A DNA stretch of 64,000 bases from NCBI GenBank assembly GCA_015056655.1, contig SVFV01000012.1:31179-95178 (forward strand). The letters run 5' to 3'. The position numbers were made by a program, and so were the translations under genes. Of the stretch, positions 53,794-63,438 are shown piece by piece. Numbering within the stretch: position 1 is the stretch's first letter; each line of letters begins with the position of its first letter. This stretch comes from Butyrivibrio sp. Its GTDB lineage: Bacteria; Bacillota; Clostridia; Lachnospirales; Lachnospiraceae. Under the pieces are notes generated by a model. The model had not been told where the DNA came from, did not search any database, and worked only from the letters and a program-made list of their open reading frames with translations.

Positions 53794-54609
53794 TTAGCCC
53801 ATAAAGTCAGGGATTCTAAGGCTGTTACGGGAACCCTCAGGGATTCCAGCCAGGAATGAGAATACCGGATCGAGCATTTCTTCCCAGGTATCATAGTCAT
53901 GATTACCCTTGTTTTCCCAGTATTTATAGGGAACTGATGCTCCGTCCAAAGCCTTTCTGAAGGCCTCAACCTGTGTTCCAACAGCTATGTCGTGATCACC
54001 ACAGCCTATGAAAAGCTCAGGAATATCCTCCTTTTTGGCTTCAACGTAGCCTCTGTGAATATTCCAGGGGCCCTTGTCGTATTCTTCAAAGCTTCCAAAC
54101 ATGTTGGCAAACTCCGCAGCACCAAATCCGCCCTTTTGAGGGTCAGCAAGCAGAACATACGGATCTGTTGCAGGAGAAAGTGCAGCCACCTTAGAAAAGA
54201 CACTATTGTACCTAAGTCCATTTAAAAGCGCACCATAGCCTCCCATAGAGATACCTGCAATGTATGTATCTTCCTTTTTATCTGAAAGTCTGAACATATC
54301 GCGGGTTCTGGCTATAAGCTCCTCTCCCACGAATTTGCTGTAATTTGCATTTCTTTCAGGATGATCCACATAAAACTGGTTCTGTCCGTTAGGCATTACT
54401 ACAGCAAGTCCCTTTAATTCTGCCTGTTTTCTGATTCCAAGCATTGTACAGATGCTTGTATAATCTCCGCTATAGCCGGGAAGAAAATATACCGTCTTGT
54501 ACGGAGGCTCAGCGTCAGAGCCAAAGGGTCCTCTCTCAGGCATGAATACAGCTAAGCTGACATTCTGAGAAAGGCTCTCTGATATAAAATGTACTTCTGA
54601 AAATGACAT
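53794..54609 (-). CDS. Alpha/beta-hydrolase esterase (CE1-like)
   Basis: A 271-residue esterase of the EstA/tributyrin and feruloyl esterase group. The nucleophile is Ser121 in GISMGGYGA, with GYSGDYTSI before it and the catalytic His in NKGNHDYDTWEE. There is no signal peptide. Its start overlaps the stop of the next gene upstream by one base. Likely substrate is a short-chain acyl ester on sugars or a synthetic ester. Confidence 0.88.
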   Translation of the reverse strand: MSFSEVHFISESLSQNVSLAVFMPERGPFGSDAEPPYKTVYFLPGYSGDYTSICTMLGIRKQAELKGLAVVMPNGQNQFYVDHPERNANYSKFVGEELIARTRDMFRLSDKKEDTYIAGISMGGYGALLNGLRYNSVFSKVAALSPATDPYVLLADPQKGGFGAAEFANMFGSFEEYDKGPWNIHRGYVEAKKEDIPELFIGCGDHDIAVGTQVEAFRKALDGASVPYKYWENKGNHDYDTWEEMLDPVFSFLAGIPEGSRNSLRIPDFMG

Positions 54610-55421
54610 TATGACTCCTTTTTCATTGCATCAAGAACCCAGTCAAGACCTCTTGTAATGTAATTGTTCCAGAATACCCAGTCATGAATTCCAGGGCCTT
54701 CTTCGTACTTCATGTTAGCGTTGTTTTCCTCAAGGAACTTTCTCATGATCTGGTTCTCATTGTAGAGGAAGTCCTCTGTACCGATAGCCATGTAGATCGG
54801 AGGATTCTTTACGCCATTATCGAGATTCTTCTTAAAGAGAACCTCAGGGTTATTGTCTGATTCCTTAACTGTATTAAGATCGCCGAATACCTCTGCGTAA
54901 TACTCATAGTTAGCCATCATATCCTGGAATCCAGGCTCTAATCCAGCGATGTTGTGGATGATAAGAGCTGATGAAAGTGCTACTACACCACCAAAGGTCT
55001 CAGGATAAGCTAAAGCTGTGTGGATTGCACCAAAGCCACCCATTGAAAGACCACCGATAAGAGTATCCTCACGCTTATCAGAAAGTCCAAAGAGTTTTCT
55101 TGTGAAATCAACTACTTCCTGACCAGCGAATGTACCATACTGACAGCCTGTTGCCTTACGATCAAGGTAGAAGTTATTTCCACCAGTAATCATGATTACT
55201 GCCATGTTATATTTTGCAGCAATATCCTCTGCGATTCCGTTGTATTCCCAGTCGCTCTCATTTCCAGAGAAACCATGTAAGAGATACAGTGTCTTCATGG
55301 GTCTTTTGAAATTCTCGTTGCCTTCTACCATCATAGGCGGAATATCTGCAGGTATTACATAAGTAATATTTACCTGGCCCATCTGCGCTACTGAGTAATA
55401 ACGTAATTTTCCTGTTGCCAT
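54609..55421 (-). CDS. Alpha/beta-hydrolase esterase (CE1-like)
   Basis: A 270-residue paralogue of the neighbouring esterase. Ser126 lies in GGLSMGGFGAIHTALAYP and the His in GPGIHDWVFWNNY. The N-terminal LRYYSVAQMGQVNITYVIPADIP matches the same family. The three esterases are in tandem in one direction, indicating gene duplication and a shared ester-cleaving role. Confidence 0.9.
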   Translation of the reverse strand: MATGKLRYYSVAQMGQVNITYVIPADIPPMMVEGNENFKRPMKTLYLLHGFSGNESDWEYNGIAEDIAAKYNMAVIMITGGNNFYLDRKATGCQYGTFAGQEVVDFTRKLFGLSDKREDTLIGGLSMGGFGAIHTALAYPETFGGVVALSSALIIHNIAGLEPGFQDMMANYEYYAEVFGDLNTVKESDNNPEVLFKKNLDNGVKNPPIYMAIGTEDFLYNENQIMRKFLEENNANMKYEEGPGIHDWVFWNNYITRGLDWVLDAMKKES

Positions 55422-55424
55422 TTT

Positions 55425-56549
<1,125 letters not shown>

Positions 56550-56589
56550 TCACATTTAAAGTCTGTCTGACTAAAGTTGTTTTTATAAA

Positions 56590-57462
56590 TCAGCTTAACT
56601 GGAAGTTCCAGATATCTCCTGTAGCAACGTAGGTTACAGGCAGCTTTCCATCTGTTATCTCTGTAAGCCAGTCTACTGCATACTTTGCTCCAAGCTGCTC
56701 CCAGTTAAAATGTCCAATATTAAAGCAGGCCTTTGCCTCACCAAAGGATACAGCATCGCGGATATAAGACAGCAGATTCCATTCAACTACTTCTCCCGGA
56801 ATAATTGCATCAATCTCATTTTTCTCCATGATACGGATAACTTCTGTTGGATAGTCTGTATAATTGCCATTCTCATCTACTGATGCAGGAATAAAAGCAT
56901 CAGGTGTAAGATGTGCCACAAGACCAATTCTCTTTATTTTATCTGTTGCACGTCCAATATATCTTGTTCCGTTCATTCCGATCTTCTCAATGAATTCGCT
57001 GTTAATACTCTCAACAGTTCTAGCCTCCGGGAACTCGATAAGATATCCAAAAGGAACTACGTTTCCACTGTCCACAAGGTAATCTTCCCAGCCCATGTAT
57101 TTAATGACGCCTGTGAAGATGCTGTCAGGTCTGTGGGCATGCATATGATCATGATCTCTGTAAACAACGATTCCATGATCATCTAAGAGTTTTTTCTTTT
57201 TCTCATAGAGCTTACAGTCAAAATCAGCTCTCCAGTCACTGTAGTCCGGAGTCAGATAATAAGTTGGCTCATGAACAAAGAGAAGATTCGCTCCAAGCTC
57301 TATTGTTTTCTGTATTACTTCTATAGTCGGGACCAATGCGGACACAACGCCGGTGCACTCATTATAGGGGTCTCCGCTCTTAATACCATCACAGCCATCA
57401 TAGTCTGGGCCAAGATCAGGATGATAGTTCGCTACTGCTTCTAAAACTTCTGAGATTTTCAT
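56590..57462 (-). CDS. Nif3-like dinuclear metal protein
   Basis: A 290-residue protein of the NIF3/GTP cyclohydrolase I-like family (about 270 residues usual), with the metal-site elements NLLFVHEPTYYLTPD and RDHDHMHAHRPD, and FNIGHFNWEQLG near the C-terminus. The family is widespread and its role is not settled. The usual HHP motif reads HEP here. The gene is in line with the esterase genes, 49 bases upstream of the Fes-like gene. Confidence 0.8.
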   Translation of the reverse strand: MKISEVLEAVANYHPDLGPDYDGCDGIKSGDPYNECTGVVSALVPTIEVIQKTIELGANLLFVHEPTYYLTPDYSDWRADFDCKLYEKKKKLLDDHGIVVYRDHDHMHAHRPDSIFTGVIKYMGWEDYLVDSGNVVPFGYLIEFPEARTVESINSEFIEKIGMNGTRYIGRATDKIKRIGLVAHLTPDAFIPASVDENGNYTDYPTEVIRIMEKNEIDAIIPGEVVEWNLLSYIRDAVSFGEAKACFNIGHFNWEQLGAKYAVDWLTEITDGKLPVTYVATGDIWNFQLS

Positions 57463-57490
57463 ACTTTATTTCCTCCTATCAAAAAAGAAT

Positions 57491-57559
57491 AAGGAAGTTC
57501 CGCTCTCGCTCCTTCCTTTTTTAACAAGGAAGTTCTGCTCTCGCTTCGCTCGCCAGAAC
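57491..57559 (-). terminator. Terminator and short direct repeats after the LplC-type gene
   Basis: AAGGAAG and CTTCCTT (57491-57518) form a hairpin with T residues on both strands. The 20-base sequence AAGGAAGTTCCGCTCTCGCT recurs with one change at 57526-57545, and GTTCTG/CAGAAC (57532-57559) makes another hairpin. Together they end the permease operon. Confidence 0.6.
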
Positions 57560-57598
57560 ACGTTCGGGCTAGACTCGAAAATACCTCGTCAAGCCCTC

Positions 57599-58537
57599 TC
57601 AGCCTTTTACAGCACCTACGACAACGCCTTTTACAAAGTACTTCTGCACAAAAGGATAGATAACAACTATTGGTAAAATGCCTATCACAGCCATAGACAT
57701 TCTTACGGCGTTGCTTGGAAGACTGATCGCACCTGTACCAACCGCAACACTAGCTGCCCCGCTCTTAAGATACTGAATATTATTCATTATTCTTATGAGC
57801 AAATTCTGAATTCCGTAAAACTGCGGTTTTTGTATGTAATATAGTGCATTTACCCAGTCATTCCAATAGGTAAGTGCTGTAAAAAGCGAAATGGTTGCAA
57901 CAGTCGGAACTGCAAGAGGGAATATTATCTTAAAGAAGATAGTAAGCTCGCTTGCACCATCGATCTGTGCTGATTCAATAAGAGCATCCGGAATACTGTT
58001 AGCATAATAGTTTCTTACAAGGAAAATATTGAATGCTCCGCAAAGATAGTTAGGTAAAATGAGCGCCCAGATAGTGTTCTTGATATGGAAAATCTGAGTC
58101 CACATCATGTATGAGGGAACTACACCACCGTTAAAAAGCATTGTAAAGAATACGAAGAATGCAAGTGCATTTTTGTATTTAAAGTTCTTTCTGCTCATAG
58201 GATAAGCGATCATTGTAGTCATAAGCACGCTGATTACTGTACCGATGAGTGTAACAAGGACTGATATTCCATAAGCCCTGAAAATTGTTGCTCCCTGCTG
58301 GAACATATATACATACGCATCTGTTGACCACATCTCGGGTAAGAAGGAGTAGCCATTTCTAAGAAGCGTTGTTTCATCTGTAAATGATGCAATAACAATA
58401 AGAATGATGGGAAGGAGTGCAACTACGGCAAGGATTCCCAGAATGACAGTTGATATAACTTCAAATCTCTTTGCATCTGAAGCAACATGATCTGCATTCT
58501 TTATCATTTCATTTGAGATTGTTTTTGTCTGTGCCAT
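57599..58537 (-). CDS. Carbohydrate ABC transporter permease, LplC type
   Basis: A 312-residue permease with six helices. The EAA loop is ALIESAQIDGASELTIFFKIIFPLAVP, and the protein ends in KGVVVGAVKG, as usual in this family. LplB/LplC-type permeases carry complex oligosaccharides in Firmicutes and work with large binding proteins. The partner gene is 11 bases upstream. No binding protein gene is in the neighbourhood. Confidence 0.92.
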   Translation of the reverse strand: MAQTKTISNEMIKNADHVASDAKRFEVISTVILGILAVVALLPIILIVIASFTDETTLLRNGYSFLPEMWSTDAYVYMFQQGATIFRAYGISVLVTLIGTVISVLMTTMIAYPMSRKNFKYKNALAFFVFFTMLFNGGVVPSYMMWTQIFHIKNTIWALILPNYLCGAFNIFLVRNYYANSIPDALIESAQIDGASELTIFFKIIFPLAVPTVATISLFTALTYWNDWVNALYYIQKPQFYGIQNLLIRIMNNIQYLKSGAASVAVGTGAISLPSNAVRMSMAVIGILPIVVIYPFVQKYFVKGVVVGAVKG

Positions 58538-58548
58538 GTTTTTCTCCT

Positions 58549-59487
58549 TTAGAAAAGTGCATTGTCGCTGTCAACCTTGCGAACAAACGCATTAGCTGAA
58601 ACTACTATAATAAAGCCGAGTACTGACTGGAAAAGACCTGCTGCTGCAGACATTCCAACATCGTTGAGTTCCATGAGTCCTCTGTATACATAAGTATCGA
58701 TAGTCTGAGTTGTTGCATACAAAGCTCCGGAATTCATAGGAACCTGATAGAAAAGTCCGAAGTCTGAGAAGAAAATTCTTCCTACAGCCATAAGGGACAT
58801 GATGATTACAGTAGGCTTCAAAAGAGGAAGTGTAATTCTGAAGATCTGCTGCATTTTGGTTGCCCCATCAAGGCTTGCTGCTTCGTAAACTGACTTATCT
58901 ATACCGGCAATTGCTGCCAGGTAGATGATTGACTGATATCCAGCATTTTTCCAAAGGTAAACAAAGGTAAGAATGAATGGCCAGTACTGCTTCTGCATGT
59001 ACCATGCAACCTCTTCTTTTCCAAGTCCCTTGAGAATTGTATTGTTAATAAATCCGCTGTCAGAATTAAGAAATGCATAAACCATATATGCTATGATTAC
59101 CCAGCTCATGAGATTAGGTAAAAGCAGTGATGACTGGAAAAACTTAGTTCTAACTGAGTCTCCAAGTGCATTCAGCAAAATAGCGATAATGATAGCAACT
59201 ACAGTTCCAAGAACAATGAATCCTAAGTTGTAAAGGATTGTATTTCTGGTCATTATCAGGGCATCACTTGTCTGGAAAAGGAATTTGAAATTCTGGAATC
59301 CGCTCCAGGGGCTTCCCCACACACCCTTTTTGTAGCTGAAATTCTTAAATGCAAGGAATATTCCAAACATAGGAATATAGTTATTTATCAAAAGATACAA
59401 AATTCCCGGCGCTGCGATCATAAGCAGTGGCGCAGATTTTGCATACTTTGTTTTTACTTTTATTTGTTTCTTTTTATTATCAGACAT
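58549..59487 (-). CDS. Carbohydrate ABC transporter permease, LplB type
   Basis: A 312-residue permease with six helices; the EAA loop is SVYEAASLDGATKMQQIFRITLPLLKP. The start MSDNKKKQIKVKTKYAKSAPLLMIAAPGILYLLINNYIPMFGIFLAFK is typical of LplB/YtcP/YteP. It is the first gene of the pair, and the terminator upstream closes the previous gene. Confidence 0.92.
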   Translation of the reverse strand: MSDNKKKQIKVKTKYAKSAPLLMIAAPGILYLLINNYIPMFGIFLAFKNFSYKKGVWGSPWSGFQNFKFLFQTSDALIMTRNTILYNLGFIVLGTVVAIIIAILLNALGDSVRTKFFQSSLLLPNLMSWVIIAYMVYAFLNSDSGFINNTILKGLGKEEVAWYMQKQYWPFILTFVYLWKNAGYQSIIYLAAIAGIDKSVYEAASLDGATKMQQIFRITLPLLKPTVIIMSLMAVGRIFFSDFGLFYQVPMNSGALYATTQTIDTYVYRGLMELNDVGMSAAAGLFQSVLGFIIVVSANAFVRKVDSDNALF

Positions 59488-59524
59488 AAGCTCTCTCCTT
59501 TCTGATTATTAAAAGTGTATAAAA

Positions 59525-59564
59525 AAAATCCATGCCTTTCTTTTAAAAACAAGGCTTGGATTTT
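59525..59564 (-). terminator. Intrinsic terminator after the GNAT gene
   Basis: AAAATCCATGCCTT and AAGGCTTGGATTTT pair with one mismatch and run into a T tract on the minus strand. Confidence 0.75.
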
Positions 59565-59588
59565 TAATTTTGAGTGATTGGCTTTTAT

Positions 59589-60068
59589 TTATAATTCTTT
59601 GATGAAAAATCTGTTCATAGTAGCATGAACAATTGCTGAAGGCTTCTCTATCTCCTTATATCCACTTTTTTCATAAACATGTATCGCAGCTTCAAGGTTA
59701 TCATGTGTCTCAAGATACATACGCTTGTAGCCAAGCTCTTTGGCCTTATCCTCTATCATAGAAATAAGCTTGTAGCTTAAACCCTTTCCTTTGACTTCAT
59801 CAGCAAGATAAAGCTTCTGGAGCTCACAGCAATCTTCAAAAAACTCAAACTCCGCAAGTCCAATTCCTCCAATAAGCTTATCGTTGTCGTCAGTCGCTAT
59901 ATAGTAATGTCTTTTTTCCGGATTATCCAGATAATAATCGCTTAAATGGTTCAGGTTATCATCAAAGTAGACTGTTCCTGGTATATCCAGCGCATGCTTT
60001 TTAAGATTAACTCTGATAAGCTCAGCCAATTCCAGATCATAGGCCGGTGTTAATTTACTGATTTTCAT
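59589..60068 (-). CDS. GNAT family N-acetyltransferase
   Basis: A 159-residue acetyltransferase. The acetyl-CoA motif (A) is LYLADEVKGKGLSYKLISMIED, and the fold ends with YLETHDNLEAAIHVYEKSGYKEI. ATG 60068 follows GAGGAG and gives the usual family length. The substrate is unknown. The gene lies downstream of the 54-bp array described below. Confidence 0.9.
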   Translation of the reverse strand: MKISKLTPAYDLELAELIRVNLKKHALDIPGTVYFDDNLNHLSDYYLDNPEKRHYYIATDDNDKLIGGIGLAEFEFFEDCCELQKLYLADEVKGKGLSYKLISMIEDKAKELGYKRMYLETHDNLEAAIHVYEKSGYKEIEKPSAIVHATMNRFFIKEL

Positions 60069-60108
60069 CTTGCTCCTCTTCTCAAGTCTCACTCAAATCC
60101 GGTTCATC

Positions 60109-60414
60109 ACCTATTGTTTTCTATACTTTGTTTATTCCAATAGGCTGAATCGCCACGTCTTACCTATTGTTATCTGTCTTTATAGAAAAACCAATAGGTT
60201 GCCTTCTTGGATTTCACCTATTGATTTTTCACCTATGGAGATTTCAATAGGCAATATACCTGTATTTTACCTATTGTTTCTCCTCATCGCAGTACTTCCA
60301 ATAGGTTATGGCCATTCATAACACCTATTGCTTTTCCGCACTTAGCTATTTCCAATAGGCTCTATCCCTGCATTTTGCCTATTGTTTTCTCGTATCCTTG
60401 AATTTTTAATAGGT
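60109..60414. repeat. 54-bp periodic array of inverted CCTATTG/CAATAGG boxes
   Basis: Six ACCTATTG-type boxes start at 60109, 60162, 60216, 60269, 60323 and 60377; six CAATAGG-type boxes start at 60138, 60192, 60245, 60299, 60353 and 60407. The period is 53-54 bp. Each CAATAGG box is followed by exactly 16 bases and then a CCTATTG box; the other gap is 21-22 bases. The spacers differ, with only loose T-rich similarity next to boxes. The array fills the gene-free stretch between the GNAT gene and the mazG side. Confidence 0.92.
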
Positions 60415-60534
60415 TTTATCAGTCCCGCTTTTCGTTTTCATATTTTCGAAGCCTTTAATGTATATGTTGCTCTTCATGTGCTCATCATACCCTTCAATTC
60501 GTGCAGTGAAGAAATCATCCATTTTTTCTAACAT
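60406..60534 (-). pseudogene. Truncated N-terminus of a methyltransferase-like gene
   Basis: A 42-codon frame starts at ATG 60534 with GGAG upstream and reads MLEKMDDFFTARIEGYDEHM, which is like the opening of class I SAM-dependent methyltransferases of Lachnospiraceae. After about 25 residues the similarity ends and the frame stops inside the last box of the array. It lies 24 bases after the mazG stop. It may be a remnant cut short by the array or a small gene of its own. Confidence 0.5.
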
Positions 60535-60558
60535 TCGTCATATCTCCATGAGAAAACA

Positions 60559-61032
60559 TTATGAAAAGCCTTTTCTCTTCCTGGCTGCATCAATGAGTTT
60601 TTCTGCCTCATTAAAAGCTTCCGGAAGGTAAAGATTGGGATCTTCTTTCCCCTCTTTTTCTTTGGCTTTAATCTCTTCCCAGTTCACCAGAACTTCCTTG
60701 GAATCAGCAACCCTCACATCACCAAAGACATGTGGATGTCTGCGTATCAGCTTTTCTGTAATGCCTTTTGCCACATCATCCATGGTGAATATTCCCTCTT
60801 CCTCAGCTATCTGAGCCTGCATGACAACCTGAAGGAGTAAATCTCCCAGTTCCTCTTTGAGATTTTCAGGATTTCCGGTTTTTTCATAGACGTTTATTCC
60901 GCAAATAACCTCTGCCGCCTCTTCAATACATCCGGGCTTTAAACTTGAGTGTGTCTGCTCTTTATCCCATGGACATCCATCAGGAGCACGAAGTCTTCTT
61001 ACTACCTCTTTTAATTCATCAAATGAGTTCAT
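60559..61032 (-). CDS. mazG: MazG-family nucleotide pyrophosphohydrolase
   Basis: A 157-residue all-helical enzyme that hydrolyses NTPs to NMPs and clears non-canonical nucleotides. The metal motif is CIEEAAEVICGI with ELGDLLLQVVMQAQIAEEEG; RRHPHVFGDV and NWEEIKAKEK complete the pattern. It is the one-domain form, shorter than the two-domain E. coli MazG. Confidence 0.92.
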   Translation of the reverse strand: MNSFDELKEVVRRLRAPDGCPWDKEQTHSSLKPGCIEEAAEVICGINVYEKTGNPENLKEELGDLLLQVVMQAQIAEEEGIFTMDDVAKGITEKLIRRHPHVFGDVRVADSKEVLVNWEEIKAKEKEGKEDPNLYLPEAFNEAEKLIDAARKRKGFS

Positions 61033-61078
61033 TTAGTATCCTCCCTCCCCAGCCAAAAACATAGTTTAAATATATCAG

Positions 61079-61122
61079 AAAAAGAGCTATTTAACAGTAA
61101 TTATTCTGTCAAATAGCTCTTT
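61079..61122 (-). terminator. Intrinsic terminator after the nitroreductase gene
   Basis: AAAGAGCTATTT/AAATAGCTCTTT form a 12-bp perfect stem, extended by ACAG/CTGT, with T-runs on both sides. Confidence 0.85.
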
Positions 61123-61181
61123 TATCTCACAATTTATAAATTTCTTTATCTCGATTATGCCAAACAAATAAATTATCAAAA

Positions 61182-61694
61182 TTACATGTAACTTACTGTC
61201 TCTGTCAAAGGCTTTCTGCTATTGTGATTGTCCAGTGGTCCTGCGCCTTCTGCAGCATATCCAAGATCAAGAAGCATGAGGATCTCTTCATTTTCAGGAA
61301 GTCCAAGTTCCTTTGCAAGCTGATCGGGATCAAAGAAATTGAGCCAGCAGCTGTCAACACCTTCATCATATGCTGCAAGCATCAGATGTGTTGCAACGAT
61401 GGACGCATCTTCGATACCGGAATCCCTCTTTCCACCGGGATATGTAAATACATTGTTCTTGTCAAAAGCAACTGCAAGAACTGTAGGTGCACCATATCTG
61501 CAAGGAGTTGCCTTATCTACCTTTGCAAGTGCTTCCTCAGACTCAATTACATATATATGCTGTTCCTGAAGGTTTTTAGCGGTAGGTGCAAGCCTTCCAG
61601 CCTCAAGGATATTATTGAGTCTTGCCCTGTCAATCTTTCTGTCACTGTACTTCTTGCATGAATAGCGATTCTTTACTACTTCCTTAAATTCCAT
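61182..61694 (-). CDS. Nitroreductase family protein
   Basis: A 170-residue FMN-dependent oxidoreductase. The start RYSCKKYSDRKIDRARLNNILEAGRLAPTAKNLQ is the FMN-binding opening, and the C-terminus EILMLLDLGYAAEGAGPLDNHNSRKP is typical of this clostridial subgroup. It is cytoplasmic and probably NAD(P)H-dependent. Confidence 0.92.
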   Translation of the reverse strand: MEFKEVVKNRYSCKKYSDRKIDRARLNNILEAGRLAPTAKNLQEQHIYVIESEEALAKVDKATPCRYGAPTVLAVAFDKNNVFTYPGGKRDSGIEDASIVATHLMLAAYDEGVDSCWLNFFDPDQLAKELGLPENEEILMLLDLGYAAEGAGPLDNHNSRKPLTETVSYM

Positions 61695-61734
61695 TTTGTC
61701 CTCCTACCTTTTTTTCATTATTTTCCTCTGTGTC

Positions 61735-62274
61735 TTAAAGTAACGCTTTAATGCAAGCCTCAACATCAGCCACATCTGCTGTGGGCTCAAATCTTGCAAC
61801 AACGTTTCCTTCTCTGTCGATTACAAACTTTGTAAAGTTCCACTTGATATCAGGCTTCTTATCCCACTCAGGATCTGCTTCTGCAAACATCTTTTCAAGA
61901 ACCTCTCTATACTGATGATCCTGGAAACCTTCAAATCCCTTTTGTGACTTAAGGTAGGTGTAAAGCGGAAGCTCATTCTCACCATTTACATCAGCCTTCT
62001 TCATCTGAGGGAATGTAGTGTTGTAATTTAAAGTGCAGAACTCATGAATCTCTTCATCTGTTCCGGGAGCCTGTCCTCCAAACTGATTGCAGGGAATATC
62101 AAGAATCTCCAGACCCTTGTCATGGTAGTTTTCATACAGATCTTCGATAGGCTTGTATTGAGGTGTGAAACCACAACCAGTTGCTGTATTAACTACGAGG
62201 ATTACCTTTCCCTTAAAATCTGAAAGGCTAAGCTCTTCTCCAGTTCCTGTAGTTACCTTGTAATCATAGATCAT
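61735..62274 (-). CDS. Glutathione peroxidase family (thiol peroxidase)
   Basis: A 179-residue peroxide reductase with the peroxidatic Cys34 in NTATGCGFTPQY, the second motif ILDIPCNQFGGQAPG and WNFTKFVIDREG, which hold the conserved Gln and Trp/Asn. Cys rather than selenocysteine is encoded. In bacteria it likely uses thioredoxin to reduce peroxides. Confidence 0.95.
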   Translation of the reverse strand: MIYDYKVTTGTGEELSLSDFKGKVILVVNTATGCGFTPQYKPIEDLYENYHDKGLEILDIPCNQFGGQAPGTDEEIHEFCTLNYNTTFPQMKKADVNGENELPLYTYLKSQKGFEGFQDHQYREVLEKMFAEADPEWDKKPDIKWNFTKFVIDREGNVVARFEPTADVADVEACIKALL

Positions 62275-62373
62275 TGACGATTCCTCCTATTATATATTTA
62301 ACTCTATTTGATTGCGTACAATTCTTAATAGTATAATAAATCGTCCCTGATCAAAAATCAATATATTTTTACG

Positions 62374-62697
62374 TTAATTCTCTTCCACTTTATATTTCTT
62401 AGTAATGACCACAATGTATATAGCCATAAGTACTATGGTTTCAAGCATCACTCCCAATATTGAAAGTAGGATAAATGGAGAATTTTGCCCGGAAAGTAAA
62501 GGTAATCCTAACACAATAAAAATAACACCATAACATATGAGCAATAATCCTGTCGCTCTGTTATACCCCTTTATGTCCTTTACCGAGAATTGCTTTACAT
62601 TAGCCCAAAAACTTGCTGGTTTTTTTGAGAAAATGTCCTTAATTCCCATCAAAATTAGAAAAGCTCCAACAACCGCCCAAATGATAAATCCTGTCAT
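62374..62697 (-). CDS. Small membrane protein (DUF3784-like)
   Basis: A 107-residue protein with three membrane helices, at the N-terminus (IIWAVVGAFLILMGI), the middle and the C-terminus. The pattern of GYNRATGLLLICYGVIFI resembles DUF3784/SdpI-like small membrane proteins. Function unknown. Confidence 0.65.
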   Translation of the reverse strand: MTGFIIWAVVGAFLILMGIKDIFSKKPASFWANVKQFSVKDIKGYNRATGLLLICYGVIFIVLGLPLLSGQNSPFILLSILGVMLETIVLMAIYIVVITKKYKVEEN

Positions 62698-62722
62698 AGC
62701 TCATCCTCCCCTGTTTACTTGC

Positions 62723-63406
62723 TCACACTCTAGTTACAAAATCCAGCACTTCCAGCTGATTATCTGCATGCTCAAACTCATCCAATATAGGACAAGGAAT
62801 ATGTGGTTCAAAAGCTCTGTCATGAAACCATGTGCACTGAACCGGATGCATCCCGGCATCTCTTGCTGCAAACAATTCCTTTGATCCGCCATCTCCCACG
62901 TAAAGGCACTCGTCTGCTTCCACCTCAAGAAGCTCGATCATTTTCCTGTAAAGTTCAAGGTCAGGCTTACAAATCCCCTGCTCATATGAGATCAGGGCCA
63001 CATCAAAATACTGGAAAAGATTGCTATTTCTTATGAAATCTCTCTCATCTGAAAAGGTGTTAGTTATAAGGCCTACCTTTATACCTCTTTTCTTTAGCTC
63101 CTGTAAAAGTTTGATTGTTTCTTCCGGAACCCCGGAGAATGTATCCTCAAGGTTTTCCTTTCTTTTATCAGCCGCTAGTCTTACATTTTCTTCGGAATAT
63201 GCTCCAAGCTTTTTTAAAACAATCTCAAGTCCCTGCTCGATAGTGTAGACGCCGGTGCTTCTTTCCTTTTCAATCGAATGCCACTCTTTTCTGAAAAGAG
63301 CTGGGTCCACTCCGACATCAGCTGCAATATTCTCCCCGAAATAAGTTTTCCCCTCAAACAGTGTTACCAGAGTTTCAAACATATCAAAGATGACTGCCTT
63401 TATCAT
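62723..63406 (-). CDS. HAD family hydrolase
   Basis: A 227-residue phosphatase-like enzyme. The nucleophile Asp8 lies in IFDMFETL, LITNTF is motif II, and CLYVGDGGSKELFAARDAGM is motif IV; CKPDLELY is motif III. Subfamily IA with a helical cap. Substrate unknown. Confidence 0.9.
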   Translation of the reverse strand: MIKAVIFDMFETLVTLFEGKTYFGENIAADVGVDPALFRKEWHSIEKERSTGVYTIEQGLEIVLKKLGAYSEENVRLAADKRKENLEDTFSGVPEETIKLLQELKKRGIKVGLITNTFSDERDFIRNSNLFQYFDVALISYEQGICKPDLELYRKMIELLEVEADECLYVGDGGSKELFAARDAGMHPVQCTWFHDRAFEPHIPCPILDEFEHADNQLEVLDFVTRV

Positions 63407-63438
63407 ATCGCCTCCCTAAATACCTCCTGCCTTTACAT

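Noticed and set aside
60109..60414. CRISPR array
   Set aside because: Boxes are 7-8 bases, spacers differ in length by one base, and no cas gene or leader is near. The periodic boxes are better described as a separate repeat type.
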